DNA of 64,000 nucleotides, taken from CAIYZT01 sp947461435. Its GTDB lineage: Bacteria; Pseudomonadota; Alphaproteobacteria; Rhodobacterales; Rhodobacteraceae. This document shows, one piece after another, positions 1 to 8,005 of the stretch. Each line of letters starts with the position of its first letter. Within the stretch, counting starts at the first letter, position 1. Position numbers and translations under genes: made by a program. The DNA is taken from contig OZ260083.1 of NCBI GenBank assembly GCA_965284435.1, positions 2,666,001 to 2,730,000 on the forward strand. Reading direction: 5' to 3'. The notes under the pieces were generated by a model. It did no database searches. It saw only the letters and a list, made by a program, of their open reading frames with translations, and was not told the DNA's origin.

Positions 1-80
1 TCCATAATGATGGCCACGTGCTCCGCCACTTTCGACGATCTGCTGTCTAATTTATGTCCTGAGCCCACGCCCGCCCTCAT
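1..80 (-). CDS. uppS: Undecaprenyl diphosphate synthase, N-terminal fragment
   Basis: Partial gene cut by the left edge; only 26 codons are visible. The frame reads through HVAIIMD, the start of the signature that opens cis-isoprenyl transferases (HVAIIMDGNGRWA in the family), where the Asp binds Mg-diphosphate. Known role: cytoplasmic condensation of isopentenyl diphosphate with farnesyl diphosphate to give the undecaprenyl lipid carrier for peptidoglycan. The pyrH-frr-uppS order seen here is standard in alphaproteobacteria and supports the call. The ATG at 80-78 is my choice because it leaves a typical short leader before the signature; a later start cannot be excluded. Confidence 0.8.
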   Translation of the reverse strand, partial: MRAGVGSGHKLDSRSSKVAEHVAIIM

Positions 81-158
81 CTTTAATGCTTCTATAGCTG
101 AACTTTGAACGCTTAATCTCAAGTAAAGAATAATTTCTAAACGGTTACACCGGTCAAA
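81..158 (-). promoter_or_regulatory. AT-rich gap between frr and uppS
   Basis: This 78-base gap is clearly more AT-rich than anything around it. On the minus strand it holds TTGACC (157-152), followed about 17-19 bases later by AT-rich ATTATTCT, and a second TATAGA closer to uppS. These resemble promoter elements, so uppS may have its own promoter besides read-through from pyrH-frr. The assignment is by eye and weak. Confidence 0.35.
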
Positions 159-725
159 TCAGACCTGCATGATCTCTTGCTGCTTGCTTTCCAGTGCCTT
201 GTCGACAGCCGCAATCGACTTGTCGGTCAAATCCTGCACCTCGTCTGACCACATCTTTTGGTCGTCCTCGCCCATTCCGGCGGCTTTGGCCTTCTTGATC
301 TGGTCCATCCCATCGCGGCGCACATTGCGAATCGCAACCTTGGCGCTTTCGGCATACTGGGCCGCCACCTTGGCCAATTCCTTGCGCCGCTGTTCGTTCA
401 ATTCCGGGATCGGCAGACGAATCAAAGGGCCGTCGCTGATCGGATTGATCCCGATCCCACTTTCGCGGATCGCTTTTTCCACCTTGGAAATCATCGCCTT
501 GTCCCAGACGTTGATCACAACCATGCGCGGTTCGGGAACGTTGACCGTGCCCAACTGGTTGATGGGGGTCATCTGACCATAGGCATCCACCATGATCGGA
601 TCCACAATCGCGGCACTGGCCCGGCCGGTGCGCAAACTGGCAAATTCGCCGCGCAGCGACGTCATCGCGCCGTCCATGCGGCGCTGAATGGCATCTAGGT
701 CAATTTCAAGATCGTCTGCCGACAT
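159..725 (-). CDS. frr: Ribosome recycling factor
   Basis: Encodes a 188-residue protein of the normal RRF length (about 185). RRF works with EF-G after termination to split the 70S ribosome and free mRNA and tRNA. The family signature LRTGRAS is at residues 31-37 and the C-terminal helix is rich in Lys/Asp/Glu as expected. The open frame continues upstream to 1004, but the ATG at 725 has AAGGA about ten bases ahead and gives the family N-terminus, so I start there. It lies downstream of pyrH on the same strand with a 154-base gap, and uppS follows. Confidence 0.97.
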   Translation of the reverse strand: MSADDLEIDLDAIQRRMDGAMTSLRGEFASLRTGRASAAIVDPIMVDAYGQMTPINQLGTVNVPEPRMVVINVWDKAMISKVEKAIRESGIGINPISDGPLIRLPIPELNEQRRKELAKVAAQYAESAKVAIRNVRRDGMDQIKKAKAAGMGEDDQKMWSDEVQDLTDKSIAAVDKALESKQQEIMQV

Positions 726-879
726 GGGCCCTGTCCTTCTGGTCGTCTCGTCCGTTTTGGCCCGTATAGCAGAGGTTGCTTGCTCTGGTATAGACCTGAC
801 AATATTCGGCCCCCGCGTTGGCCGCCCGATAAAGCAGCCAAGTGCGCCGAAAGGCCAATAAAAACGCCGTGCTAAGGTT

Positions 880-1614
880 TCAGCCTTGAACCCGCGTATA
901 GGTTCCCTTGCCCGCAAGGATTCCCTTGAACCCGCCCGGCTCGTCCAAGGAAAACACGATGATCGGCAGGTTGTTGTCACGGGCCAATGCGATGGCACTG
1001 GCATCCATCACCCCCAGATGCTGCTGCAACACCTCGTCATAGGTGACATTGTCATACCGTTTGGCATCGGCGTGTTTCTTGGGGTCCTTGTCGTAAACGC
1101 CGTCCACTTTTGTGCCTTTGAAAATCGCCTGACAGGCCATTTCGCTGGCGCGCAACGTCGCCGCCGTATCGGTCGTGAAATAGGGGTTTCCGGTACCGGC
1201 CGCAAAAATGCACACGCGCTGCTTTTCCAGATGGCGCACAGCGCGGCGGCGAATATAGGGCTCGCAGACCTGATCCATCGGAATGGCACTGATCACGCGG
1301 GTAAAGACGCCAATTTCTTCCAGCGCCGATTGCATGGCAAGCGCGTTCATCACCGTCGCGAGCATGCCCATGTAATCGGCCGTGGTCCGCTCCATCCCCT
1401 GCGCCGATCCGGCCAGTCCGCGGAAAATATTGCCGCCCCCGATCACCATGCAAATCTCAACGCCCAGATCGCGCACCGACTTCACCTCTTGGGCGATGCG
1501 CGCCACGGTCGGCGGATGCAGGCCGTACCCCAAATCCCCCATCAAAGCCTCGCCCGAGATTTTCAGCATCACGCGAGAGTAGGTGACCCCCGCTTCGGTG
1601 GCTGGATTCGGCAT
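880..1614 (-). CDS. pyrH: UMP kinase
   Basis: A 244-residue bacterial UMP kinase of the amino-acid-kinase fold; it phosphorylates UMP to UDP with ATP in pyrimidine nucleotide synthesis and is usually hexameric and GTP-regulated. Visible family marks are KISGEALMG from residue 18, the glycine loop VIGGGNIFRG around residues 57-66, and the GTGNPYFTTDTAA segment further on, with DGVYDKDP near the C-terminal third. It is the first gene of the leftward pyrH-frr-uppS group and is divergent from miaA; the 109 bases between the two must hold both promoters. Confidence 0.97.
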   Translation of the reverse strand: MPNPATEAGVTYSRVMLKISGEALMGDLGYGLHPPTVARIAQEVKSVRDLGVEICMVIGGGNIFRGLAGSAQGMERTTADYMGMLATVMNALAMQSALEEIGVFTRVISAIPMDQVCEPYIRRRAVRHLEKQRVCIFAAGTGNPYFTTDTAATLRASEMACQAIFKGTKVDGVYDKDPKKHADAKRYDNVTYDEVLQQHLGVMDASAIALARDNNLPIIVFSLDEPGGFKGILAGKGTYTRVQG

Positions 1615-1723
1615 GGGATACCCCTGTATGTTGATCTTGCGTTTGACTAAGCCGCAAAATGTCGCAAAACGGCGTCAGGTTCAACCGCTGTTGGCACCAA
1701 GATCGGGGATAAGACACAGCAAG

Positions 1724-2599
1724 ATGACGGATCTGTCCCGCATATCGCGTGAGCGTGCCGTTCTGATCGCAGGTCCCACGGCCAGCGGCAAATCCGCCCT
1801 CGCCATGGAACTGGCGGCGCGCGATGGCCGCCTGATCGTCAACGCAGACGCGCTGCAGGTCTATGGCAACTGGCGGCTGCTCACCGCCCGGCCCAGTGCG
1901 GCGGATGAGGCGGCAGCGCCCCATGCCCTTTATGGTCATCTGGCCCGCGATTGCCCCTATTCGGTGGGCGATTGGTTGCGGGATCTGGCCCCCCTTCTGG
2001 CCCGCCCGGTCGTGATCGTCGGCGGCACGGGTCTGTATTTTTCGGCCCTGACCGCTGGCCTAGCCCAAATTCCCGCCACCCCCGCCCCCATTCGCGCCGA
2101 GGCAGATGCCCGCCGGGCCGATGGCGGCATTGCCGCGCTTTTGCCCGACCTCGACGCCGAAACCCGCGCCAAAATCGATCTGCAAAACCCCATGCGGGTT
2201 CAGCGCGCTTGGGAAGTCTGGCGCAGTACCGGTCAAAGCCTGGCCGTCTGGCAGTCAACGACCGGCCCGGCGCTGTTGCCGCTGAAAGAGGCAGAGCCTC
2301 TTGTTCTGCGCCCCGGCGTGCCTTGGTTGGATGCCCGCATTGCCCGCCGGTTCCACCAGATGGTGGATCAAGGTGCCCTGAACGAGGCGCGGGCCGAGGC
2401 GCCCTATTTCAACCCCGCCCTGCCCTCCGCCAAAGCGATTGGTGCGGCCGAACTGATCGGCCATCTGCGCGGCGAATCATCGCTGGATCAGGCCATCGCC
2501 GCCGCGATCCTGGCCTCGCGCCAATACGCCAAACGCCAACGCACTTGGTTTCGCTCGCGCATGGGCGATTGGCATGAATTCGCCATTTCGGGGGGCTGA
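1724..2599 (+). CDS. miaA: tRNA dimethylallyltransferase
   Basis: A 291-residue protein that transfers dimethylallyl to N6 of A37 in tRNAs reading UNN codons. The P-loop GPTASGKS is at residues 17-24 and the substrate motif appears as DALQVY (residues 42-47; usually DSxQVY), keeping the Asp and Gln. GGTGLYF follows, and the tail carries the QYAKRQRTWFR element typical of MiaA. The frame is open from 1583, but the ATG at 1724 starts directly before the P-loop strand, matches family length and avoids overlapping pyrH, so it is preferred. No hfq follows, unlike enterobacteria. Confidence 0.95.
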   Translation: MTDLSRISRERAVLIAGPTASGKSALAMELAARDGRLIVNADALQVYGNWRLLTARPSAADEAAAPHALYGHLARDCPYSVGDWLRDLAPLLARPVVIVGGTGLYFSALTAGLAQIPATPAPIRAEADARRADGGIAALLPDLDAETRAKIDLQNPMRVQRAWEVWRSTGQSLAVWQSTTGPALLPLKEAEPLVLRPGVPWLDARIARRFHQMVDQGALNEARAEAPYFNPALPSAKAIGAAELIGHLRGESSLDQAIAAAILASRQYAKRQRTWFRSRMGDWHEFAISGG

Positions 2600-2753
2600 T
2601 CGGCAAGACGCCGCCGACCGGAATTTCATCCACAAACTTATCCCCCGAATTCCGGCCGCCTGCCGCAGGATCGCCATAAACTTGATGTGTTTTCGCTTGG
2701 GTTCCCCCCTGCGACTTGATCTATTGCATTAAACGAACAAGGTTTGAAAAAAC

Positions 2754-3545
2754 ATGGCCGCCGACACCTCCCAAATGCGTCTGATCGCGATCCCCCGGCT
2801 GGCCGCCGGCGGGCGGTGGCGGGTGGAGGCGATGCGGACGCTGTCGGAATCCTGCCTGCTGTGGTTCACCAAGGGACAGGGGCGCATCACCGTGGCAGGC
2901 GTCACGCGCGGCTATACCCCGCACAACGCCATCTTCATCCCCGCCGGGGTGATGCACGGCTTTGAAGTTGGCCCGCAAGTTTTTGGTTCTGCTGTGTTTT
3001 TTGGAAAAGACACCACCGTGACCCTGCCCAAGGAACCCTTGCACCTGCGCATCCGCGAAGTGCATGCGCAACAAGAGGTCAATCAGACCCTCGACATGAT
3101 CCAGCGCGAAATGGACAGTGATACCCCGGCCCATGACCGGGCCGCGCGCCACCATCTGGGGCTGTTGGGCGTCTGGCTGGAACGTCAGGCCGTGCGCGTC
3201 GCCCCCGAAACCGTGCGGCCCGATGCGGCCCGCCGGTTGGTCGCCCGCTATACCGCCTTGATGGAAAGCCGTTTTCGCGCCGGGGCGGGCGTGGGCGACA
3301 TGGCCACCGAACTGGGCGTGACCCCAACCCATCTGACGCGCTGCTGCCGCGAAACCTGCGGAAGGTCAGCAATCGATCTGTTGCAAGACCGCAGGATCTT
3401 CGAAGCCTGCACGTTGCTGTTGGAAACACAAAACCCGATCGGGCGAATCGGACAAAGCCTTGGCTTCACCTCGGCGGCCTATTTCACCCGCGCCTTTCAA
3501 CACCACACCGGCCTGTCGCCCTCGGCGTTCCGCCGCGCCCAATAA
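2754..3545 (+). CDS. AraC-family transcriptional regulator with cupin-like N-terminus
   Basis: 263 residues. The first about 100 residues look like the AraC cupin-type ligand domain (FIPAGVMHGFEV is the usual His-bearing strand). The C-terminal about 95 residues form the double helix-turn-helix: MATELGVTPTHLTRCCRE for the first helix pair and IGRIGQSLGFTSAAYFTRAFQHHTG for the second, ending SPSAFRR as in the family. A cytoplasmic DNA-binding activator or repressor; its ligand is unknown. It sits between miaA and the peptide ABC operon on the same strand, so regulation of that operon is possible but unproven. Confidence 0.85.
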   Translation: MAADTSQMRLIAIPRLAAGGRWRVEAMRTLSESCLLWFTKGQGRITVAGVTRGYTPHNAIFIPAGVMHGFEVGPQVFGSAVFFGKDTTVTLPKEPLHLRIREVHAQQEVNQTLDMIQREMDSDTPAHDRAARHHLGLLGVWLERQAVRVAPETVRPDAARRLVARYTALMESRFRAGAGVGDMATELGVTPTHLTRCCRETCGRSAIDLLQDRRIFEACTLLLETQNPIGRIGQSLGFTSAAYFTRAFQHHTGLSPSAFRRAQ

Positions 3546-3866
3546 GGGCCCCCACAGGCCCCAAATCCCCGACAAGAATCGAATCGTCCGCAAAGATGGA
3601 ATCACATCCGCTTTGGCGGGAAACCGGACCGGCGCCCTTGGCTTGCAATACTGGCATGTTTCCGTCCCAATTTGTCGTAAACGTTATAGTTGCTGCCGGA
3701 ACGAGCCGTTGACGGACGGATAGAAAACGTGCCGAATGTCACGGTTGGGTTCCGGGAGGACCGCAGCCACTGTCTTCGGGCTTCGTGGGGACGAAGTGCG
3801 TTGAAAAGCGGTCCGGGGACCAAGACATAAATGAACACAAGGCAACAGCCTGACAGGGAGAGACTT
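3546..3866 (+). promoter_or_regulatory. Intergenic region upstream of the peptide ABC operon
   Basis: 321 bases with no credible gene. It contains a TTGACG hexamer at 3709-3714 that could be a -35 element, although the -10 partner is unclear. A small inverted repeat (CTTCG...CGAAG, about 3775-3798) lies in what would be the 5' leader. A strong ribosome-binding stretch AGGGAGAG precedes the binding-protein ATG at 3867. I see no recognisable riboswitch. Confidence 0.35.
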
Positions 3867-5519
3867 ATGAAAGACACGCTCCACACCGAGGAAATGCTGC
3901 ACCCAGCGGCCCACATGTACGCACGTGAAGTGCGTGAGGGCACCCTGAGCCGCCGCGAATTCCTGGCCCGCACCACCGCCCTCGGCGTGTCGGCCGTGGC
4001 CGCCTACGGCCTGATCGGCCTCGACGCTCCGGCAGCCCTTGCTCAGGACGCCACGATGGGCGGCACGCTGCGCATGAACATGGAAACCAAGGCGCTGAAA
4101 GATCCGCGCACGTTCGACTGGTCGGAACTGGCGAACTTTGCCCGCGGCTGGCTGGAATATCTGGTTGAATACAACAACGACGGCTCGCTGCGCGGCATGC
4201 TGCTCGAATCGTGGTCAACCAATGACAACGCAACCGAATACACCCTGAACGTCCGCAAGGGCGTGACCTGGACCAACGGTGACGCGTTCACCGCAGCAGA
4301 CGTGGCCTTCAATATCACCCGTTGGTGCGATGGCAATGTCGAAGGCAACTCGATGGCGGGCCGTATGGCTGCGCTCGTCGATGCCACCACCAAAGTGGCC
4401 CGCGAAGGCGCCATCACGGTTGTCGACGACTCGACGGTCAAACTGACGCTTCTGTCGCCCGATATCACCGTGATCGTCGGCATGGCCGACTACCCGGCTT
4501 CGATCGTCCATCAGGCCTATGACGGTTCTGATCCGTCCGTGAACCCGGTTGGCACCGGCCCCTACCTGCCAGAGACCAACGAAGTGGGCGTCAAGCAGGT
4601 TCTGGTCAAGAATGCCGAGCATGCATGGTGGGGCACCGAAGTTTACGGCGGGCCATACCTGGACCGGATCGAATACATCGACTTTGGCACCGACCCGGCC
4701 GCTGTTGTTGCAGCAGCAGGCTCGGGCGAACTTGACGCCACCTATGCCTCGACCGGCGAATTCATCGACCAACTCGCAGCTTTGGGCTGGACCACCTCCG
4801 AAGCTGTGACGGCTGCCACCTTGGCCGTGCGCTTCAACCAAACTCAGGCCCCCTATACGGACGCTGCGGTTCGCAAGGCCCTGATCAAGGCCGTCGACAA
4901 CAAGGTCGTTCTGGAACTGGGTTATTCCAACCGGGGCACCGTGGCCGAAAACCACCACGTCTGCCCGATCCACCCAGAATACGCCGCTCTGGCGCCTTTG
5001 GTGGTTGATCCTGCGGCTGCCAAAGCCGAAATCGAGGCTGCAGGCCTGCTTGCGACCGAATTCGAGCTGATCTCGCTCGATGACGCATGGCAAGCTGCCA
5101 CCTGCGACGCCGTTGCTGCCCAGATCCGCGATGCCGGCATCACGATCAAGCGGACGGTTCTGCCAGGCTCGACCTTCTGGAACGACTGGACGAAGTACCC
5201 GTTCTCGGCCACCGAATGGAACATGCGTCCTTTGGGCGTTCAGATCCTCGCGCTGGCTTACCGCTCGGGCGAAGCTTGGAACGAAGCGGGCATGGCGAAC
5301 GCAGACTTTGACGCAACCCTTGCAGAAGCCTTGGCAATCTCGGATGCCGCCAAGCGCTCTGAAGTGATGGCAAAGCTGGAAACGATCATGCAGGAAACCG
5401 GCGTGATGGTGCAGCCCTATTGGCGCTCCATCTTCCGGAACTTTGACCCCAAGGTCAAAGGCGCCGACATGCACGCCACGTTCGAGCATCACCACTACAA
5501 GTGGTCGATCTCGGCTTAA
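3867..5519 (+). CDS. Peptide-type ABC transporter substrate-binding protein (Tat-exported)
   Basis: A 550-residue extracytoplasmic solute-binding protein of family 5 (SBP_bac_5, DppA/OppA type). A twin-arginine signal is visible: SRREFLA at residues 28-34, a hydrophobic stretch, then AALAQD with probable cleavage near residue 59, so it should be exported folded by Tat. The mature part carries family blocks such as VRKGVTWTNGDAFTAADVAFN and VNPVGTGPYL. The open frame starts at 3831, but the ATG at 3867 has AGGGAGAG just upstream and is preferred. First gene of the operon with two permeases, a double ATPase and an MBL hydrolase. The ligand cannot be read from sequence; peptides or peptide-like compounds are the family norm. 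Confidence 0.92.
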   Translation: MKDTLHTEEMLHPAAHMYAREVREGTLSRREFLARTTALGVSAVAAYGLIGLDAPAALAQDATMGGTLRMNMETKALKDPRTFDWSELANFARGWLEYLVEYNNDGSLRGMLLESWSTNDNATEYTLNVRKGVTWTNGDAFTAADVAFNITRWCDGNVEGNSMAGRMAALVDATTKVAREGAITVVDDSTVKLTLLSPDITVIVGMADYPASIVHQAYDGSDPSVNPVGTGPYLPETNEVGVKQVLVKNAEHAWWGTEVYGGPYLDRIEYIDFGTDPAAVVAAAGSGELDATYASTGEFIDQLAALGWTTSEAVTAATLAVRFNQTQAPYTDAAVRKALIKAVDNKVVLELGYSNRGTVAENHHVCPIHPEYAALAPLVVDPAAAKAEIEAAGLLATEFELISLDDAWQAATCDAVAAQIRDAGITIKRTVLPGSTFWNDWTKYPFSATEWNMRPLGVQILALAYRSGEAWNEAGMANADFDATLAEALAISDAAKRSEVMAKLETIMQETGVMVQPYWRSIFRNFDPKVKGADMHATFEHHHYKWSISA

Positions 5520-5536
5520 GCGCCTGATCTGAAGTT

Positions 5537-5570
5537 TTCGGGGCGCGCGGGAAACCTCGCGCGCCCCGAA
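5537..5570 (+). terminator. Strong intra-operon hairpin after the binding-protein gene
   Basis: A perfect 13-bp stem (arms 5537-5549 and 5558-5570, core CGGGGCGCGCG) with an 8-base loop lies between the binding-protein stop and the first permease. It is followed by only a mixed TGTTTG, so it is more likely a partial terminator or 3'-end mRNA stabiliser than a full stop. Such hairpins commonly let the binding protein be made in excess over the membrane parts. Confidence 0.75.
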
Positions 5571-5650
5571 TGTTTGTAAAATCTCTGCTTTGAACGCGCC
5601 GCCGGGTCCTCTGGCGGGTGCGCCATCGCCCAAAGCTGGACACTCCGCCC

Positions 5651-6736
5651 ATGCTGTTTTTCATCCTGCGCCGCCTCGGGGTCATGGTTTTGACAGCCCT
5701 CGCGCTGACCTTCATCGTGTTCTACCTCACCAATCTGCCGCCCAACCTTGAAAAGCTTGCAAAATCCGAAGCCTCGGTGCGCATGACGGACGATCAGGTT
5801 GTCAGTTGGATCGAAAACAACGGCTTCAACACACCCGTTCTGGCCCGCTACGGCGAATGGCTGGGCGTCTTGCCCGGATGGGTCAAGACGATGGACGATG
5901 GCGAAGTGCGCGGTCGCTGCATTCCCAAGGGATCTGACGCGGCCTTGGCCCCCGGCTATTGCGGGCTGATGCAGGGCACCTGGGGCACGTCGACCGTCTT
6001 CAAAAAGCCCGTCACGGCAGTGCTCGCGCGCGGGCTTGGCCAAACCGGATGGCTGATGCTGGCCGTCATGCTGGTCATGGTTCCCACCTCTTTGGTGCTG
6101 GGCGTGCTGTCCGGCATGCGCGAAGGCTCTCGCACCGACCGCGTGCTGTCCACCTTCGCCATCGCAACCACCGCGACACCCGAATATGTTTCTGGCGTTA
6201 TCTTCATCGCGCTGTTCGCCTCGGCCACCACCGGCATCTCGCCGATCTTGGCCTCATGGGGCTGGATAGAGGGCAAAACGCTGTTCATGGGCACGGCCAC
6301 CTCGGCCATGGACAACATCACCTTTTGGAACTTCGCCCTGCCGGTGATGACCATTGCCCTGTACGGCATCGGCTATATCGCCCGCATGACCCGCGCTTCT
6401 ATGACCGAGGTGATGACCGCCCAATACATCCGCACCGCGCGCCTCAAAGGCGTCTCTTTCCGCCAAGTCGTGCTGCGGCACGCCCTGCGCAACGCCCTGA
6501 TTGCGCCCTTCACCGTGATCATGCTGCAATTTCCCTGGTTGTTGAACGGCGTCGTGATCGTCGAAACCCTTTTCAACTACAAAGGCTTCGGCTGGACACT
6601 CGTTCAAGCCGCGGGCAACAATGACATCGAGCTGTTGCTTGGCTGTTCGGTCGTTGCCGTCTTCGTCGTTCTGGTGACGCAGCTCATCTCTGATGTCGGC
6701 TATGTCTTCCTCAACCCCCGCATCCGGCTGAGTTAA
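5651..6736 (+). CDS. Peptide-type ABC transporter permease (DppB-like)
   Basis: A 361-residue inner-membrane permease. The N-terminal helix MLFFILRRLGVMVL is typical of DppB/OppB proteins. The binding-protein-dependent transport domain occupies the C-terminal two thirds, with the EAA-type coupling loop around YIRTARLKGVSFRQVVLRHA. Between helix 1 and the core is a long periplasmic segment (about residues 30-120) with two cysteines, C90 and C104, which could form a disulfide. The ATG at 5651 is chosen because it begins exactly at the conserved helix. It follows the binding protein after a hairpin and is 8 bases from the next permease. Confidence 0.9.
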   Translation: MLFFILRRLGVMVLTALALTFIVFYLTNLPPNLEKLAKSEASVRMTDDQVVSWIENNGFNTPVLARYGEWLGVLPGWVKTMDDGEVRGRCIPKGSDAALAPGYCGLMQGTWGTSTVFKKPVTAVLARGLGQTGWLMLAVMLVMVPTSLVLGVLSGMREGSRTDRVLSTFAIATTATPEYVSGVIFIALFASATTGISPILASWGWIEGKTLFMGTATSAMDNITFWNFALPVMTIALYGIGYIARMTRASMTEVMTAQYIRTARLKGVSFRQVVLRHALRNALIAPFTVIMLQFPWLLNGVVIVETLFNYKGFGWTLVQAAGNNDIELLLGCSVVAVFVVLVTQLISDVGYVFLNPRIRLS

Positions 6737-6744
6737 GGAGACCA

Positions 6745-7911
6745 ATGATGGAACCATTGTCATGGGGCGGCGTCTTTTCGGGCATCTTCGTGCAGTTCAT
6801 GCCGGTTTGGATCTCGCTGATCTTGGCCTATGCGGTGTCAATCCGGTTCAAGCGCCGCTTGGGATTGTTCGGCAAGCTGTTTGACAGCCCTGTCGGGATG
6901 ATCGGCTTTGGCATCGTGATGTTCTGGGTCTTCACCGCTGTCTTTGCCGGCATGATCATCACAATGGACCCTCTGGCGCAATTTTCCGGCTCCAAGAATG
7001 CCATCGTCGGCTCTGCGCTCAAGGCGCCCGACGACGGGGCCTATACCCACTTCCTTCTGGGCGCCGATCACGTCGCGCGCGACGTCTTCTCGCGCATGGT
7101 CATGGGCGCACGCGATGTGCTCAAGATCGCGCCGGCCGCCACGGTCTTTGCCTTTATGGTGGGGGTGACGTTGGGCCTGCCCGCTGGCTATTTCGGCGGC
7201 GCGCTGGATACCGTGCTGTCCTTTTTGGCCAACCTTGTTCTGGCCTTCCCGGTCATCTTGCTGTTCTACCTGCTCGTCACGCCGGAAATCGTGAAAACCG
7301 GCATCCCGATCTATTTTGCCGCCGTCTTGTTCCTGTTCCCGGTGATCTTTTTCACCATCCTGTTCAATTCGCGCTTTTTCACCAATCCGCCCAAGCGCAA
7401 CCTCTTTGTCGGCCTGACCCTTGTTTTCGGTCTTTGGGCCTATTCGGGGCTGGCGTTCAACATGGATCCGACCGGCGTTTTTTCGATGGATCCAAACTTG
7501 CTGAACGTCTTCGTCTCGGTGGTCTTCGTCAACTCGCCCGGCGTGTTCCGCATCGTGCGCGGCATGGTGATGGACATCAAGACAAGGGACTATGTGGCCG
7601 CTGGCCAAACCCGGGGCGAGGGTCCGTGGTACATCATGCTCTGGGAGATTTTGCCCAACGCCCGCGGTCCACTGATCGTCGATTTCTGCCTGCGCATCGG
7701 CTACACCACGATCTTGCTGGGCACGCTGGGCTTCTTTGGTCTTGGCGTCTCGCCGGAATCGCCCGACTGGGGTTCGACGATCGATGACGGGCGCAAACTG
7801 CTGTCGATCGTGCCGCATCCGGCGCTGGTGCCCGCCATCGCCTTGATGAGCCTCGTTCTGGGGCTCAACCTTCTGGCCGATGGGCTGCGCGAAGAAAGCC
7901 TGAAAGACTGA
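6745..7911 (+). CDS. Peptide-type ABC transporter permease (DppC-like)
   Basis: 388 residues, longer than a standard DppC (about 300). An extra hydrophobic helix near residues 10-28 precedes the usual first helix, and there is an added hydrophobic block around residues 190-235. The EAA coupling loop is seen at DYVAAGQTRGEGPWYIMLWE, followed by ILPNARGPLIV and FFGLGVSPESPDWG, both characteristic of the C subunit. AAGGAG precedes the ATG at 6745. It should pair with the upstream permease to form the channel energised by the fused ATPase. Confidence 0.9.
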   Translation: MMEPLSWGGVFSGIFVQFMPVWISLILAYAVSIRFKRRLGLFGKLFDSPVGMIGFGIVMFWVFTAVFAGMIITMDPLAQFSGSKNAIVGSALKAPDDGAYTHFLLGADHVARDVFSRMVMGARDVLKIAPAATVFAFMVGVTLGLPAGYFGGALDTVLSFLANLVLAFPVILLFYLLVTPEIVKTGIPIYFAAVLFLFPVIFFTILFNSRFFTNPPKRNLFVGLTLVFGLWAYSGLAFNMDPTGVFSMDPNLLNVFVSVVFVNSPGVFRIVRGMVMDIKTRDYVAAGQTRGEGPWYIMLWEILPNARGPLIVDFCLRIGYTTILLGTLGFFGLGVSPESPDWGSTIDDGRKLLSIVPHPALVPAIALMSLVLGLNLLADGLREESLKD

Positions 7912-8005
7912 TGCGGCCGCTCTGGCCCCTTCTGCGTCTGTAACCATCCCGGGGGTCCGGGGACATGTTCCCGGATCCCGACCTGTCCACCAAAGCGAGG
8001 CTGCC

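Noticed and set aside
2625..2650. DnaA-box-like TCCACA and TTATCC near the miaA end
   Set aside because: Only partial matches and no repeats; not enough for an origin or DnaA site.
4215..5633. 472-codon minus-strand frame opposite the ABC binding-protein gene
   Set aside because: Antisense shadow of a well-supported gene; composition follows GC-rich codon complementarity and no domain is recognisable.
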